NCBI GenBank assembly: GCA_011033025.1
Contig: WFMF01000015.1
Span: 930,001 to 994,000, forward strand
Length of the DNA: 64,000 nucleotides
DNA from: Beroe forskalii
Lineage: Eukaryota; Ctenophora; Nuda; Beroida; Beroidae
Direction: 5' to 3'
The first letter of the stretch is position 1. Every line of letters starts with the position of its first letter. Below are positions 1 through 13,290 of the stretch, one piece after another. Position numbers and translations under genes: made by a program. The notes under the pieces are model-generated. The model was not told where the DNA came from. It saw only the letters and a program-made list of their open reading frames with translations, and ran no database searches.

Positions 1-530
1 GGAGGAGTTAAACCTTGCTCCGTGGAGGTCTTCACGAGCAAAGCAGCAGTCACCCCGGTGCATGTTCCTGGGGGAAAGGGGTGTTACTTTCATGGTTTGA
101 AATGGGGGAGAGGGTCGAGAAAAACGCACTACTTATTACATTCCAGGAGTACTTTTTTGCGTCGTATGTTAATTTGTGAAAAATGCTTGACAATGCTCTA
201 ATTACTGAAAAATATTTCAAATATGTTTCAAAAATTGCCGGCTACCTGCACTCGTTGATTTCGTGCATGTAAGGGTTACTACACCCACTAGCAGTACTGG
301 TTTTGTAACAGAAGTGTGACAACCAATCAACATGCAGTATCACACTAATCCTGCCCGCTCATTGGTTCCTACAAACCTGCACTCGTTTATTTCGTGCATG
401 TAAGGGTTACTACACCCACTAGCAGTACTGGTTTTGTAACAGAAGTGTGACCGGTCACATCGTTCCTCCCTGCAGTATCTTCTACGCAGTAGGTCACACG
501 AGTAACAGAATATCCCCTGAAATAATGTGT
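1..530. repeat. AT-rich non-coding stretch with a 77-bp direct duplication
   Basis: No convincing gene is visible. A segment at 244-320 recurs almost unchanged at 375-451, in the same orientation and 131 bp apart. Both copies contain TTTCGTGCATGTAAGGG and end in CAGAAGTGTGAC. The remaining sequence is simple AT-rich DNA. The minus-strand open frame over 340-552 covers the second copy and resembles nothing I recognise. Confidence 0.7.
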
Positions 531-630
531 GGGATGATGATGTCATTATCATAGATTTAAATGATCAATTGAATGAATGAATGATCAATTAATTGATCAT
601 TTAAATCTATGATAGTGACATCATCATCCC
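531..630. repeat. Inverted repeat with 40-bp arms and 20-bp loop
   Basis: The arm at 531-570 (starting GGGATGATGATGTCA) is the reverse complement of 591-630 with one mismatch. The 20-bp loop is AT-rich with GAATGAATGAATG. It could be a very small fold-back or MITE-like remnant. No enclosed gene is seen. Confidence 0.85.
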
Positions 631-820
631 AATTAATGATAAACAATCGATGATTTATTTTACAACTTACCTAGATACGATTTATAATCGATGACGATGG
701 TGAAAAATCCCATTTTCAGTAATTGTGGTAAAACATCAAACGTCCCGCTGCTCACAGCCTAGCCTTTTCATGGCCATCATCGGCGGTTTATTACCCACAG
801 CTTACCCACAGGCCGATAAA

Positions 821-877
821 ACATTGACCAATCAGCGCGTGAGTTAGCTGTAAACTCGCGTGCTGATTGGTCAATGT
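821..877. repeat. Inverted repeat carrying CCAAT/ATTGG
   Basis: The 25-nt arms at 821-845 and 853-877 are inverted copies with a few mismatches around a 7-nt loop. Each contains the CCAAT sequence (GACCAATCAGC). A promoter role is possible because CCAAT boxes are common promoter elements, but no gene start is recognisable nearby. A small hairpin element is equally likely. From here to about 1,440 I see no gene. Confidence 0.6.
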
Positions 878-1444
878 CATGACAGTTCCATTTCCTACGG
901 TTAAGCTTATATGCGCCGCCGATATCCTTCGTAACATGCTCATTATGTTAACCCAACACTCACGGATAATGATAGTAATATGTAATAACACTAAGTCACG
1001 TGACGACTGTTCATTTAAACAAAGGATTTTATTTTTAAGCGATTTTTTAAACGCCAGTTTTGTGCACTCCCGTTGTCCGAATTTCATGAAACTTGGTAAT
1101 ATCGTGGTCTCTTTATGGAAAGCTCATTTTATCTCAATCTTATGGGCAAATCGCAACTCCGTCCTATGCGTCTCTAATAATCACGATCTCGCATATATTC
1201 GCATATAAACACACATAAGAAGCTCTTCACTGAAACTTCACTGCAATTAACACCGGTGCTGTGTTTTGTAATTATAATTCAAAATGAGACACGATTCTCT
1301 TTGATCTGCTGTAAGTTGTGTGAAATTAGTGGGTGGTTTCCAGTGACGTCATTATCAGGGTTTAAGGTTGGAAATTGATGAAGTTGGTAACTGCTTATTT
1401 TCTTACGAGATTTGTGATAATGGGTGGTATGCATAACTAGGGAA

Positions 1445-1785
1445 TCTCTTATGGTTATAAAGGTTTTGCTTTATGCTTAAGGAAAATGCCTTATACATAA
1501 GGGCTTTGCCTTATGCCTAAGGCAAACGCTTTATGTATAAGGGCAATGCTTTATACGTTTTGCTGGCCAAATCATCACATACCAGGATCTCTCGAATTGT
1601 GGAATGCTTTTCTGGTCTGTTTTCTTATATACTTTCATGAAAAACTTAGTTTATTGAACCAATCTTATCAGGAACATACTTGTGACCCTATTAAAAGCAC
1701 CCAAAAAGAAGCCCTTAAGTATAAGGGATTTGCTTTTACCATAAGGCAAAAGCCTTATGGCTGAGGCATTTGCCTTATGATGATG
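1445..1785. repeat. Diverged short repeats of CTTATG/CATAAGG type
   Basis: The words CTTATG, TATAAGG, GCCTTA and TAAGGC recur many times in both orientations. They form small palindromes such as ATAAGGCAAAAGCCTTAT near 1,741-1,758. No coding gene is supported. A roughly 110-bp non-repetitive piece lies in the middle. Confidence 0.6.
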
Positions 1786-1885
1786 GCAGTTGATCCACAA
1801 ATTTAAGAGAAAACCATAAAATTACAGAGAAACTCTAAGACTTTCTGTGTATTTTTATGGTTTTCTCTCTAATTTTTATGGTTCT

Positions 1886-2954
1886 CTACGAGTTCATAGG
1901 GGTCTGTTAAGAGTTCATAGGGGTATGTTAAGAATTCATAGGGGTATGTTTAGAGTTCATAGGGGTATCTTTAGAGTTCATAGGGGTCTGTTAAGAGTTC
2001 ATAGGGGTATGTTAAGAATTCATAGGGGTATCTTTAGAGTTCATATAGGTATGCTACGAGTTCATAGGGGTGTGTTTAGAGTTCATAGGGGGCTGTTAAG
2101 AGTCAAAAGGGATATGTTTAGAGTTCATAGGGGTATCTTTGGAGTTCATAGGGGTATGTTTAGAGTTCATAGGGGTATGTTTAGAGTTCATATGGGTATG
2201 CTACGAGCTCATAGGGGTATGTTTAGAGTTCATAGGGGTATGTTTAGAGTTCATAGGGGTATGTTTAGAGTTCAAAGGGGTATGTTAAGAGTTCATAGGG
2301 GTATGTTTAGAGTTCATAGGGGTATGTTTAGAGTCCAGAGGGGTATGTTTAAAGTTCATAGGGGTATGTTTAGAGTTCATAGGGGTATGTTTAGAGTTCA
2401 TAGGGGCATGTTTAGAGTTCATAGGGGTATGTTTAGAGTTCATAGGGGTATGTTTAGAGTTCATAGGGATATGTTTAGAGTTCATAGGGGTATGTTTTAA
2501 GAGTTCATAGGGGTATGTTTAGAGTTCATAGGGGTATGTTTAGAGTTCATAGGGGTATGTTTAGAGTCGAGAGGGGTATGTTTAGAGTTCATAGGGGTAT
2601 GTTTAGAGTTCATAGGGGTTTGTTTAGAGTTCATATGGGTATGTTAAGAGTTCATAGGGGATGTTTAGAGTTCATAGGGGTATGTTTAGAGTTCATAGGG
2701 GTATGTTTAGAGTTCATAGGGTGTGTTTAGGGGATTAATAGGGGTATGTTTAGAGTTCATATGGGTATGTTAGAGTTCATAGGGGTATGTTTAGAGTTCA
2801 TAGGGGCTGTTTAGAGTTCAAAGGGATATGTTTAGAGTTCATAGGGTATGTTTAGAGTTCATAGGGGTATGTTTAGAGTTCATAGGGGTATGTTTAGAGT
2901 TCATAGGGTATGTTACGAGTTCATAGGGGTATGTTTAGAGTTCATAGGGGTAAT
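1886..2954. repeat. 21-bp minisatellite array
   Basis: About 50 tandem units of 21 bp, typically AGAGTTCATAGGGGTATG followed by TTT, with sporadic substitutions and 1-2 bp indels. Because 21 is divisible by 3, long frames stay open on both strands and read as heptad repeats of the RVHRGMF type. They are broken and re-phased by indels (for example near 2,497 and 2,660). There is no flanking exon, so I treat them as repeat artefacts and not as genes. Confidence 0.92.
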
Positions 2955-3890
2955 CATGTTTATGACTTACTTTTGACATTCTGAACGGTTTAAAAGTGAT
3001 TCTGAACAAATTTGGAAAATTTTTGAAAATTTGTTTTAGTGTCACCATTGATGTCATCATGTCATCACTGTGTCATTGACTCTAAAACGGCTCAGATAGA
3101 AAAGTCTAAGGACCTCCTACTATGATATCTTATCACTAAAGTGAGTCAAAGTCGACAGAAACTCGTTATTTTGTTTTTGTCACGTTTTTGTCACGTTTTT
3201 GTTACATGCCGGTAATTTGCCGGTAATTCGGCGGATTCATGAACTCACGTTAACAATGAGATGAAGACCCTTTTTCAGTAAAGATGACATGCCTCGCATC
3301 GATCAGGTATCAGGCGGTCTGGGTCAACCAACGTAGCGCGAAAGGAATAAGCTACGAATTGATTTGATTTTATGAGAAGGTAAATTAATTGATGTTTCAT
3401 TACTGGTTGTCCATGCTTCGTTTTAGCAGTCATTTTCTTCTTGAATTGCCGCTTTTCCGGTGTTTTTCAACAGTTCAGTCTGCTTTTCTCCAAAGTCTGA
3501 TCCTCAGAATTCAGCTTTTTTCTTTTGACCTGGTGAATTTTAAACGAGAAGATTTTACTATTTTAGTCTTCGTTTAATGTTTCGTTAGCCACTTGGAGCT
3601 TATTACAATACATTTCTATAGAATGCCAAATTTATTTGATATTTCTATAAGAAATAATTTTTTTTTTTTTTTTTTTTAACTGCCAATTCTTATTACCAAA
3701 ATATGATCAAAAAGTATTACAATTCACAATAGCACATCTAAACTGGAAAGAACCACTGATAACTATTAATACTTCTATTCATTGAATTCAGTGTCTGATC
3801 AACCATATAATCAAAGAATTGTAAATCAATACTATGACAAAAGAAGGAAAATTCTACTTGGAATCTTACAATCGAGAACGCGAGTATTGC
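2955..3890. other. Intergenic, no feature seen apart from a poly-T run
   Basis: AT-rich sequence with three copies of GTTTTTGTCACG-like text near 3,175-3,205 and a poly-T tract around 3,659-3,679. Short open frames here look random. Confidence 0.5.
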
Positions 3891-3899
3891 TCTGACATC

Positions 3900-6800
3900 C
3901 TATCGGGAATCAAATTAAATGAAATATCAGAGATACATGAGCTTCTTGAGTGTGGGAAGTTCTGCCCGAGAACCTCACGGACACCAACACACTCTTGAGT
4001 AATGCAAAATGACAGTTTCTGTTCGCATGAAGCTGATGACATCCCCTATACTCCCTCATTAGTCTTCTCTGCCACAAGTTCAGCTAACCTCTTATGAAAC
4101 ACCTGTGCTTGAGGTGCCATCCCTCCCGAAGTACTGTAGACCAGTGGGGTGAAACTACACTTTTCTACCTGGATGACCTGTTGCTCGTAGGTTCTTCCTC
4201 TTACGTTTTCATGCTGCATATACACTGATTTGATATCACGGTCTTTGTATGAGTCAGCATTAGGGTGGAAGGATCCTGACATCAAACATGGTCTTCTGAA
4301 GGTCCCCACATCCTCGAGCTGAGATGTCGAGACGGGCTTTCGGTCCTCAGTGTTCCCCTGGGATTGGCTGACAGGAGTCAATCGGAATCAGCTCAGGCTC
4401 AGTCATCACGTCATGGCAAACTTCCCTAAGAAACGCGGCATTCGTGGGTTCGAACTTTGTTGTGTCGGAAGATTGGCAACCACCATTTTTTACATGTTAA
4501 GGTGTGGTCTACTGAATTCTTCTTTCCACAAACACAAATAGCCGGAATGTTGGGGATCTGCCACCATATCTGAGCCTAAGTGCATCACATGAAATTCCTC
4601 CTTGTTCAGCACCCATCCCAGTGAAGCAATGGGGAGAACAGTTAGCCAAGCCCCGGCACCTTTCTCTTGGGGCCAATGTGATGGACCTCTTCAATCTGTC
4701 ATCAGAAGAGCCAGACTTAATGTCAGTTAACTTCCTCATCATCCTCACTTCCTTATCCTTCATACAATCACTCGTTATGTCTGCTACACCCTCTGGCTGA
4801 AACCCAACAAGATTTGACTGCTGATCGATGATGAGCTTTAAGATTCTCAGTTATTCTCTTCGAAGCTTGAAACTCGAAGTCTACTGCACTGTCGGCTGGA
4901 TTCGATATTCCAAGCCCTTGAGTCTTACAGGGTAGAGTGAAAAGTTCCCTTTCTATGCTTGATAATCTTCTTCCAATTATGGCTGGTAGGGAACTTGTCA
5001 TTTATCACAACTTCTAATGGGTGAAACAAGTCTGAAATACCGGGAATAGTTCGCTGAACAAACGTCCATCGATGACAAAGCGCTTTTGTGAAGGCTGTGT
5101 GGGCTGACTGTGGGTCATCCTTTCTATTTCTGACAGCTGTTCACATCCTTGACCCACTTTGAAACCTTTGTCCATCACATAGCTCTTTCGAAACTCCTCT
5201 GTTCCTAGCACAGCTCTAGATGACGTTCTCCTTCACTAGTTAACACTTGATGCCACAGCCTTTGAACATCTGTTTGGCCATTTTGAAGATATTCCTTCTT
5301 GACTATGAGAACAGTTTTTGAGGCCTTAGGGTGATATCCATACTGTGGCCCCTCTCACACAGGATGTCCCACCACTTCTTGATCTCGGCAAGTTTTCCAG
5401 CTGCAGTGGAATCATCTGCGTACCAGATCTGCTTGCAATCAGACGTTTCTACAGCTGAAGATAAGTCTGTGATCAGTGGTTTGATACCCAGTGCATAGAA
5501 AGCCATAGCTGCAACATCTCCTGTGTACAACCTTCATAAGAACCCAGGTACTCCGTTTTCTGATCATCACTGACAACAAGCATGGCTGGTTTCTGATAAG
5601 TATTGACAATGAATTGATGGAGGGGTGGACAAAGCTCGAATGTTATGAACTGCTAGCTCTCTGTTGATCGAGTTAAACGCATTGTCTGCGTCCACCAGCA
5701 GTACACCCTGCGTGCTAGGCAGCTCCCATTGCTCCCGAGTAGCATGGATTGATGCCTCAATCCCCTTTAAGACCTGCACATGTCTGCAGAGGACCTGCAG
5801 CCTGCTGAATGTCTGACTTAAGAACATTGATAACCAGCTTTCCCACGATTCGCCTCAGTACTTCTCCAACACCAACAGGTCTCACTCCAATACCACCATG
5901 CTTATCATTACCTTTGTCCAGAGGAACCAGGCGACAAGCTAGCAGTTCGTCGAGGGCTGTTGGGCTGATGGATTTCGTACTGATACACTTTGCCAGCTCT
6001 GCAATGGCTTCACACAAATTCTCTGATGCCTTTCCATATGATCTGCAACACAGGATATGTTTCCAGGAGTCAGCATCTATGAGAGTGGGTCCACCTGAAC
6101 CGTGCATGGTTTTAGCGACTTTGTAGACCAGTTGTCCATCAATCTGTTCAAAAATCACTGGCTGGGGTTCTTGGGCAGTTATTTCCATCTTTATTAAATG
6201 CTGCGGTGCTGGTCTACCATCAGGGTGTTTTGCAGCTAGAACAGTCTTCACAGGCCGAGTTAGTTTATGAACCCCCTTGACATCACTATCATTGTCTATC
6301 AACTTAACAGCTTTACCCACTTGTCCCAGTAACATCAGTCTTGTGAAGGCTACATGGCAACTAACCTCTTTTCTCTTCAGTGACTCGCCTACCCGAACTT
6401 GAATCTCTCTAGCTTCATCCATGAGACTTTGTAGATCACCTTCACTCCATTTAACAAGCCTAGCTGCCAAGAATTTTGCATTGTTCTTTGCTTTGGAGTT
6501 TGCTGAGGGCTTCTGTAGCATATTAGCATAAGAGGGATGAAAACATGTATCATGGATAAAGACTGATCTCGCCATGCTGTTTGATCTGTGAACAGGTATA
6601 TGAGCCTTGTTATCTCCTTGATAAACTGAACACCAGCTTTCCTCGTGGTAAAAGTAAACAAGTTCTTCTTCCACTTGGTAATCTCCAGATACAGAGCCTT
6701 GATCACCTGCTGTATGACATTTCACCCTTCAACTCGCCCCATTTCAGAAGATTGGCATCCCTTGCTTTGCAGCCCATACAACACCAGGAATCTTCAGATT

Positions 6801-7195
6801 TACTGAGCTTATCATACTCCTCATCTGATATCATCAAACAAGAACAATGAAACCAAACCTGGCAAACATCACACATAAGTCCTTTCCCGTCATCCGAAAC
6901 ATCACACTTTACAAACTGGACAATTTACCTCCTCACTTATACTGTTCGTTATGGGTGCACTTGTCCTATGCTTACTCTTCTTGGGCCTTCCAGCACTCTT
7001 CTTTCGTGGAGGTGGTCGTGGTGGTGTTGGTGAGCGGAAAGGTGTCGTGACTGTGTTGCGACTGAAGGAAACTTCTGGATCAGTTTCTTCAGTAGTGGAG
7101 GAGGAGCCCTCAGCCCCTCTGCCATCAGCCATGTCATCCTGTAACAAGACTGAGGACTCCTCCCCCTCCTCCTCAAACTTTTCTCTCTGTGGCAT
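3900..7195 (-). pseudogene. Decayed retroelement: PHD finger, reverse transcriptase and C-terminal domain
   Basis: Reading on the minus strand, a Ser/Pro/Lys-rich start (from 7195) leads to NCPVCK near 6905. After a one-frame shift it continues as a cysteine-rich stretch (GLMCDVCQVWFHCSC, then SWCCMGCK) that fits a PHD-type C4HC3 finger. Downstream come GGPTLIDADSWKHIL, GIGVRPVGVGEVLRRIVGK (about 5865), the reverse transcriptase motif-A box LLVDADNAFNSINR (about 5704) and the catalytic YADD box (5422-5411). The conserved tail (SFTPLVYSTSGGM, about 4140) ends in NCHFALLKSVLVSVR near 3980. These pieces lie in at least five frames with stops between them, so the copy is dead. The organisation matches reverse-transcriptase elements I know from invertebrate genomes. 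The exact clade (non-LTR or DIRS-like) is not decided here. No target-site duplication was found. Confidence 0.8.
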
Positions 7196-7322
7196 TGCAC
7201 TCCTGATATCTCACAGGAAAACGCAGCAATGCCACAATGAGTCCGGTTCAAAGAATTGAGTTAGGGGTCCTCAGTTAGTTAATTTAATATGTGTTGTGTT
7301 GTAAGTTTAAATAAATGAAAAA

Positions 7323-7604
7323 TCAAACAATTTTATGCCACTCCAAATTCACCTTGTCAGATTGAGCCCGTCCTTTCTTCAACAAATCAGTCTTAACCTT
7401 ATCTCCTTCCGTCGTATTCCTTACTTCTTGATAAACACCTGCCTCAATCCTCGCTTTCTTCAGCTCCCTTAGGGCCTTCCACTTGTGCTTACCCACGGCA
7501 ATGTGGATCTGACTCTGGTCTCCCTTCAACTTGCCTAGCTTCTGCTTGGGGAGGTGACGCTTCCTCTTCCCACCCTCGCTGTGTTTAGACCCACCCGGCT
7601 TCAT
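7323..7604 (-). other. Lysine-rich open frame upstream of the retroelement, unrecognised
   Basis: A 93-residue basic frame that starts MKPGGSKHSEGGKRKRHLPK and contains KWKALRELKKARIEAGVYQ. Its charge bias and its position, 128 bp upstream of the retroelement frame on the same strand, suggest it may be a leader exon or a first small ORF of that element. No family is recognised and it could be chance. Confidence 0.25.
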
Positions 7605-7849
7605 TGGGTCATGCTAGCATGAGGAAGGGGTGAGAAATAGTACATGCTAATAACAGCATATTATGAATAGTCAGTTAATAACAATCTTTACTGATAATAG
7701 AGTCAAATCCTAATTTTTTTCAGGAACAAATTCTACACCAAGCGAGTTTTTTGCCCAAAAAATCGATCTAACAACTTTCCGGGACTTTCCGGAGTGGGGA
7801 AAGTGCCGAAAAATCGATTTTTAGTTGAGGCGCAGCCGACTGACCTGTG

Positions 7850-8500
7850 AAAAATCGTAACTTGGCTCAGGAAGGTCGTAGAGACTTCATTTTGAGTTTA
7901 AAAGAAGCGCAATGACCATGTTTATAAGTTTATATACGACTTGTTCATAAACATATGCCCTAAAATGATCAGGAACAGAGTTATGGGCGAAAAACTGATT
8001 TTTGGGCACCCGCGATACATAGCGGAGGCGATTTTTGTATCTAGGCTCAGGAGGGTCGTAGAGACTTCAATTTGGGCTTAAACGAAGCGCAATGACCATG
8101 TTTATATACGACTTGTTAATGAAAATATGCCCTAAAATGATCAGGAACAAAGTTATGGGCGAAAAACTGATTTTTGGGCACCTGCGATACATAGCGGAGG
8201 CGATTTTTGTATCTCAGCTCAGGAGGGTCGTAGAGACTTCAATTTGGGCTTAAAAGAAGCGCAATGACCATGTTTATATACGACTTGTTGATAAACATAT
8301 GCCCTAAAATGCTCAGAAACAGAGTTATGGGCGAAAAACTGATTTTTGGGCACCCGCGATACATAGTGGAGACGATTTTTATATCTTGGCCAAAGAATGT
8401 CGTAGAGACTTCGTTTTGGGCTTAAAAGAAGCACATTGGCCATGTTTACATACTCCTTGTTAATAAATATAAACCCTAAAATACTCTTGGGCGACAACCT
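7850..8500. repeat. Left tandem units of element A (172-180 bp)
   Basis: The marker GGCTCAGG/AGCTCAGG recurs at 7,865, 8,045 and 8,217, and the related GGCCAAAGAATG at 8,389. This gives periods of 180, 172 and 172 bp. The units are the reverse complement of those at 12,570-13,290. Confidence 0.85.
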
Positions 8501-10019
8501 GATTCACTCATAGGCCATGAGGCAGTGCTGAGGCACTTTAATAAATATCCCAGGCCAGAAAGCAGTGTAATGGACTTTTTTGGATATTCCCCATATATAC
8601 AGGTCGCAGAGCAAGGACCTAGGTGTCATTGATGGATCATTATGTTTGCATAAGCATGCTCTGATGGGCTATATGGCTGCCAAGCTCAGCCAAAGTATAC
8701 TAAATGATTTACAACAGGGCTCAAAGTGTTTGATCGCTCCAGAACCAGAGCGTATATCAAAATCAAATAGATGTTGCCAATAATTATGGCATACAATCCA
8801 AAATATTCATATGTTCAGCTCATCATTTAACCTTCCTGCCCAGTGCACAGTTTCCCGTACATTCGGCTGAGTGAACCGAGTGGCTGCGTAGGTGTTTTGA
8901 AGGAAAGAATCTTCGCCCTTAGCACAATAAGCAGGGCCAGGAACTGAACCACCAGCTTACCAGGTCCGGGAATTGAACCTAACTTCATAGATATGGAATA
9001 GACGTGTTGACTCCATAGATATGGATTATGGAAGGTACTGCATACAATTAAGTCACAGACGAGACCATGGATCTGACCTATTATATAATTTATATACCCT
9101 GACTAAACAAGACTCTAGATTATTTCCTCCTACTTGGGTCAGAAAATCTTCGTCTGTATTTATCATTCAATCACCTATGTAAAGATTTTTGAGACCTACT
9201 TCATCAAATGGGCCATTGGGCTAAGCAGAGATTCGAAAATCGCATCTGTCATGTCATTAGGGAGACCAAAATATAAGTCATATATTAAATTAATAACATG
9301 TCAACGACCTTCCTGAGCTGAGATACAAAAATCACCTCCATAGTAAGGTGATATTAGATAAAAATTTTGCATAACCGGGAAAAAATTGATACAAGCATGA
9401 AACCTTCACTAAGAGTTAGTTTTAGGTCTAATAAACATATCCTGAAAGTTCTCAAACTCAGATACCTTGAGAACTTTTTTTATGGGCCACGCCCTTTTTT
9501 GGACTGCCCCAAATTCCCAAAAATTGCCAAAAATTTAATTTCAGCCCGACTAGGCATGTAGGGTGTCTAGAATAGGGTTTTTGATGACGCTGAATCGATT
9601 CCCGATGTCAGTTTTTCATACTGACCTTCAGGTAAGGCCCTACATGGGACCACGCCCATTTCTGAGGCCCGCGTAAGCCTAAATTATCAATAACCATACT
9701 TTGATCAATACCATACATATAGGTAGTCAAAATTATGGTTTTTGAGGACGCTGAGTCGATTCCCGATGTTTGTTTTGCACTCAGACGTTCCTATATGGTC
9801 CTAGCCTTGACCACGCCCATTTTTCACCAAGGCGCGTTGGGCCCAAAATTACACAATTGACTTTACAGTCGATATAATGCATGTAGGGTGTCTAGGATAT
9901 GGTTTTTGATGGCGCTGAGTCGATTCCCGCTGGCAGTTTTTCATACCGACCTTCCTGTGAGGCTCTTCATGCGACCACGCCCACTTTTGAGGCCCGCATA
10001 AGCCTCAAAATACCATTAA

Positions 10020-11830
10020 ATCGAGAGTGGACTCAGAACTTCTTATCAGGTCCCAGCCAGTGTCGAAAGATTATTGTTTTTGGTGGTGCCTGAATGGATT
10101 GCTAGAGCCAGTTTTGCTGTTTTGTATTCCAACCGCTTCTTGAGAATGAGGATCCATTGACTACCGCACCTACTTTTGATTACTGAGTAATTATAATGCA
10201 TGTAGGTTGTCTCTGTTATGATTTTCTTGGTCACCGGACCAATTCCAGGTGATAGTTTTGCAGATTGCACCCAGATCTCACCTTTAGGATTCAGCATCAA
10301 ACATGCCCATTTCAAATTTATGTGTTCTGAATGGAGGCCTAGAAGTGCCAGCTTCAATTTTACTGAACCTGCTAATCAGGGGATCCTCGTGGTTAATCTT
10401 TGGAACTATCCCAAAGTTCCAATCCTTCTCGGGCTCCATTATTCATGCCTTCATGATCAGTGGTCATTCATTTCGAAGGTTTTTTCTTCTATTCCACCAA
10501 TGAAAGGAATCGAAGGATTCAAGTATATCAAGCCAGTGACGGTTAAGTTAGTGTAATACTTGCCTTAGACCTCGCTGCAACTCCTTATTTCTTTATTTTA
10601 TCCTCCTGCAGTGCAGCTTTCCTGTATGCTCGACCGAGTGAACCGTGTGGCTGCATAGGTGAGAACTCTCGGCCGGGAGTGTAATCCAGCATCTTTCTAT
10701 TGCAAAGCACAACACACTATGTTGCAATAGTAGTTTACTGTTATTTACTGTTACTTTCTTACTTTATGATTAGGTACTCATGATACTGTTTAGATAGGTC
10801 CCTTAGTAACTACTTAGCTAACAAGAAGTTTCACTGAGTACGAACTCTGACCCGTTAGACCTACCAATACACCAACTGACAAATGACAACAGTGATAGTC
10901 ATGAGTCTGACCCGGTTTAGGTACCAATGCCATTCGCACTAGGTATGCTGTTGTGCTAAGGAAGAAAGGATGGCAGATTCTTCTCAACCGAAGCAGCCGC
11001 TCAGTTCACTCAGGTGAGGAAACGGAGCAGCTGCTGGTTACATGAAGAAATACTGATCAGTGATAAGTGTTTAAATGATTGGATGGGCCAATGACGTAGA
11101 ATCAACTAGGTCGGATGGCACACATGCCAAGCCCAGACTCATACTTACTGTTTCTTTGACAGAGGATGAAGGACGTGTACTCTTAAGTAGCTGATGCCAC
11201 TGAACATGTTGCTCCTATCCTTCCATCCATGTTCCAAGTTCAGAAATCCAAACCAGTGCCTATGAAAACTTCTCGCCTTTGACCTGATTGTCGCCTTTGG
11301 ATTAGCCCTCGGCATAAATTGCCATCTGTTTTTTGTATTTCATGATTGGTAAACATTAAAAGTGACAATATTTCAGCATTGAGAAATATGGATTAAGCTG
11401 CCGTTGATATTTTAGACTTCAGTGTAATGCAATATTAGTTTTAGTAGGTTGCTGTGTGCACTCTTATCTGAATCAAACAGGTTAGGTTTGGTGATTCAGA
11501 GTCGATGGCAAATGGAATGTAACTATCAGCCCATAGAAATGGAGTGCACAAGTAAAGACACTACTCAGACGTATGGCTCTTATGGAAAGCTAAGGGATGG
11601 TGCCTGGCTCTGAGCAGTGAGCAGAAGAGTTTGCAAGGGTGAGGGACGAGGGTGAAGGAGGACTGAGTTAAAGGGTGAGAACTGAGGGAGCACTCAAGGG
11701 TTACCTGATTATTAGGATGATACCGAATACCGATACCAATGTAATACTATAAAGTATAATAAATTTACTCCTCGTCAAGCCTGCGGCCTGATAGAAAGTT
11801 CTGAGTCCACAACAAACATCGAGAGTCGTC
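10020..11830. mobile_element. Core of element A
   Basis: The core lies between the inner inverted repeats and is shared, in opposite orientation, with element B at about 26,900-28,640. It contains AGTGAACCGTGTGGCTGCATAGG near 10,638; a related copy lies near 8,860 in the left-only insert. Open frames over 10,046-10,556 lie on both strands and look non-coding. No transposase motifs are seen. Confidence 0.7.
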
Positions 11831-12569
11831 TCAGCGACATCAAAAACTAAAGTTTTGATTGTCCACATTATTGCATTTGATCGAATTGTGGTAAATGGTA
11901 TTTTGAGGCTTATGCGGGCCTCAAAAGTGGGCGTGGTCGCATGAAGAGCCTCACAGGAAGGTCGGTATGAAAAACTGCCAGCGGGAATCGACTCAGCGCC
12001 ATCAAAAACCATATCCTAGACACCCTACATGCATTATATCGACTGTAAAGTCAATTGTGTAATTTTGGGCCCAACGTGCCTTGGTGAAAAATGGGCGTGG
12101 TCAAGGCTAGGACCATATAGGAACGTCTGAGTGCAAAACAAACATCGGGAATCGACTCAGCGTCCTCAAAAACCATAATTTTGACTACCTATATGTATGG
12201 TATTGATCAAAGTATGGTTATTGATAATTGAGGCTTACGCGGGCCTCAGAAATGGGCGTGGTCCCATGTAGGGCCTTACCTGAAGGTCAGTATGAAAAAC
12301 TGACATCGGGAATCGATTCAGCGTCATCAAAAACCCTATTATAGACACCCTACATGCCTAGTCGGGCTGAAATTAAATTTTTGGCAATTTTTGGCAATTT
12401 GGGGCAGTCCAAAAAAGGGCGTGGCCCATAAAAAATGTTCTCAAGGTATCTGAGTTTGAGAACTTTCAGGATATGTTTATTAGACCTAAAACTAACTCTT
12501 AGTGAAGGTTTCATGCTTGTATCAATTTTTTCCCGGTTCAACTCTATAATGACCTTACTATCCACTATG

Positions 12570-13290
12570 TATCGCAGGTGCCCAAAAATCATTTTTTACC
12601 CATAACTCTGTTCTTGAGCATTTTGGGGCATAAAAAATCAGTTTTTCGCCCATAACCCCGTTTCTGAGCATTTTAGGGCATATGTTTACGAACAAGTCGT
12701 ATATAAACATGGCCATTGCGCTTCTTCTAAGCCAAAAACGAAGTCTCTACGATCTTTCTGAGCTGAGATACAAAAATCGCCACCGCTTTGTATCACGAGT
12801 GCCCAAAAAATCAGTTTTTTGCCCATAACTCTGTTCCTGATCATTTTAGGGCATATGTTTATCAACAAGTCGTATATAAACATGGTCATTGCGCTTCTTT
12901 TAAGCCCAAATTGAAGTCTCTACGACCCTCCTGAGCTGAGATACAAAAATCGCCTCTGCTATGTATCGCGGGTGCCCAAAAATCAGTTTTTCGCCCATAA
13001 TTTTGTTCCTGATCATTTTAGGGCATATGTTTATTAACAAGTTGTATATAAACATGGTCATTGCGCTTCTTTGAAGCTCAAATAGAAGTCTCTACGATCC
13101 TCCTGAGCTGAGATACAAAAATTGCCTCTGCTATGTATCGCAGGTGCCCAAAAATCAGTTTTTCGCCCATAACTCTGTTCCTGATCATTTTAGGGCATAT
13201 GTTTATTAACAAGTTGTATATAAACATGGTCATTGCGCTTCTTTTAAGCCCAAATTGAAGTCTCTACGACCTCCCTGAGCCAAGTTACGA
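12570..13290. repeat. Right tandem units of element A
   Basis: Four to five inverted copies of the left-side units. Each contains AACATGGTCATTGCGCTTCT or the variant AACATGGCCATTGCGCTTCT, then GAAGTCTCTACG and CTGAGCTGAGATACAAAAAT. The first units are the most diverged. Confidence 0.85.

Noticed and set aside
1847..2730. 217- and 71-codon frames with RVHRGMF repeats
   Set aside because: Produced by a 21-bp minisatellite; the reverse strand is equally open and indels re-phase the repeat.
8967..8980. tRNA B-box-like sequence (minus strand GGTTCAATTCCCGG)
   Set aside because: A second similar word follows but no A box at the correct spacing, no cloverleaf and no poly-T end. A tRNA gene is not supported; a SINE-like relic is possible but unproven.
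10046..12012. 100-residue frames inside element A considered as transposase
   Set aside because: Frames exist on both strands, are partly inverted-repeat sequence, and show no catalytic or DNA-binding motif.
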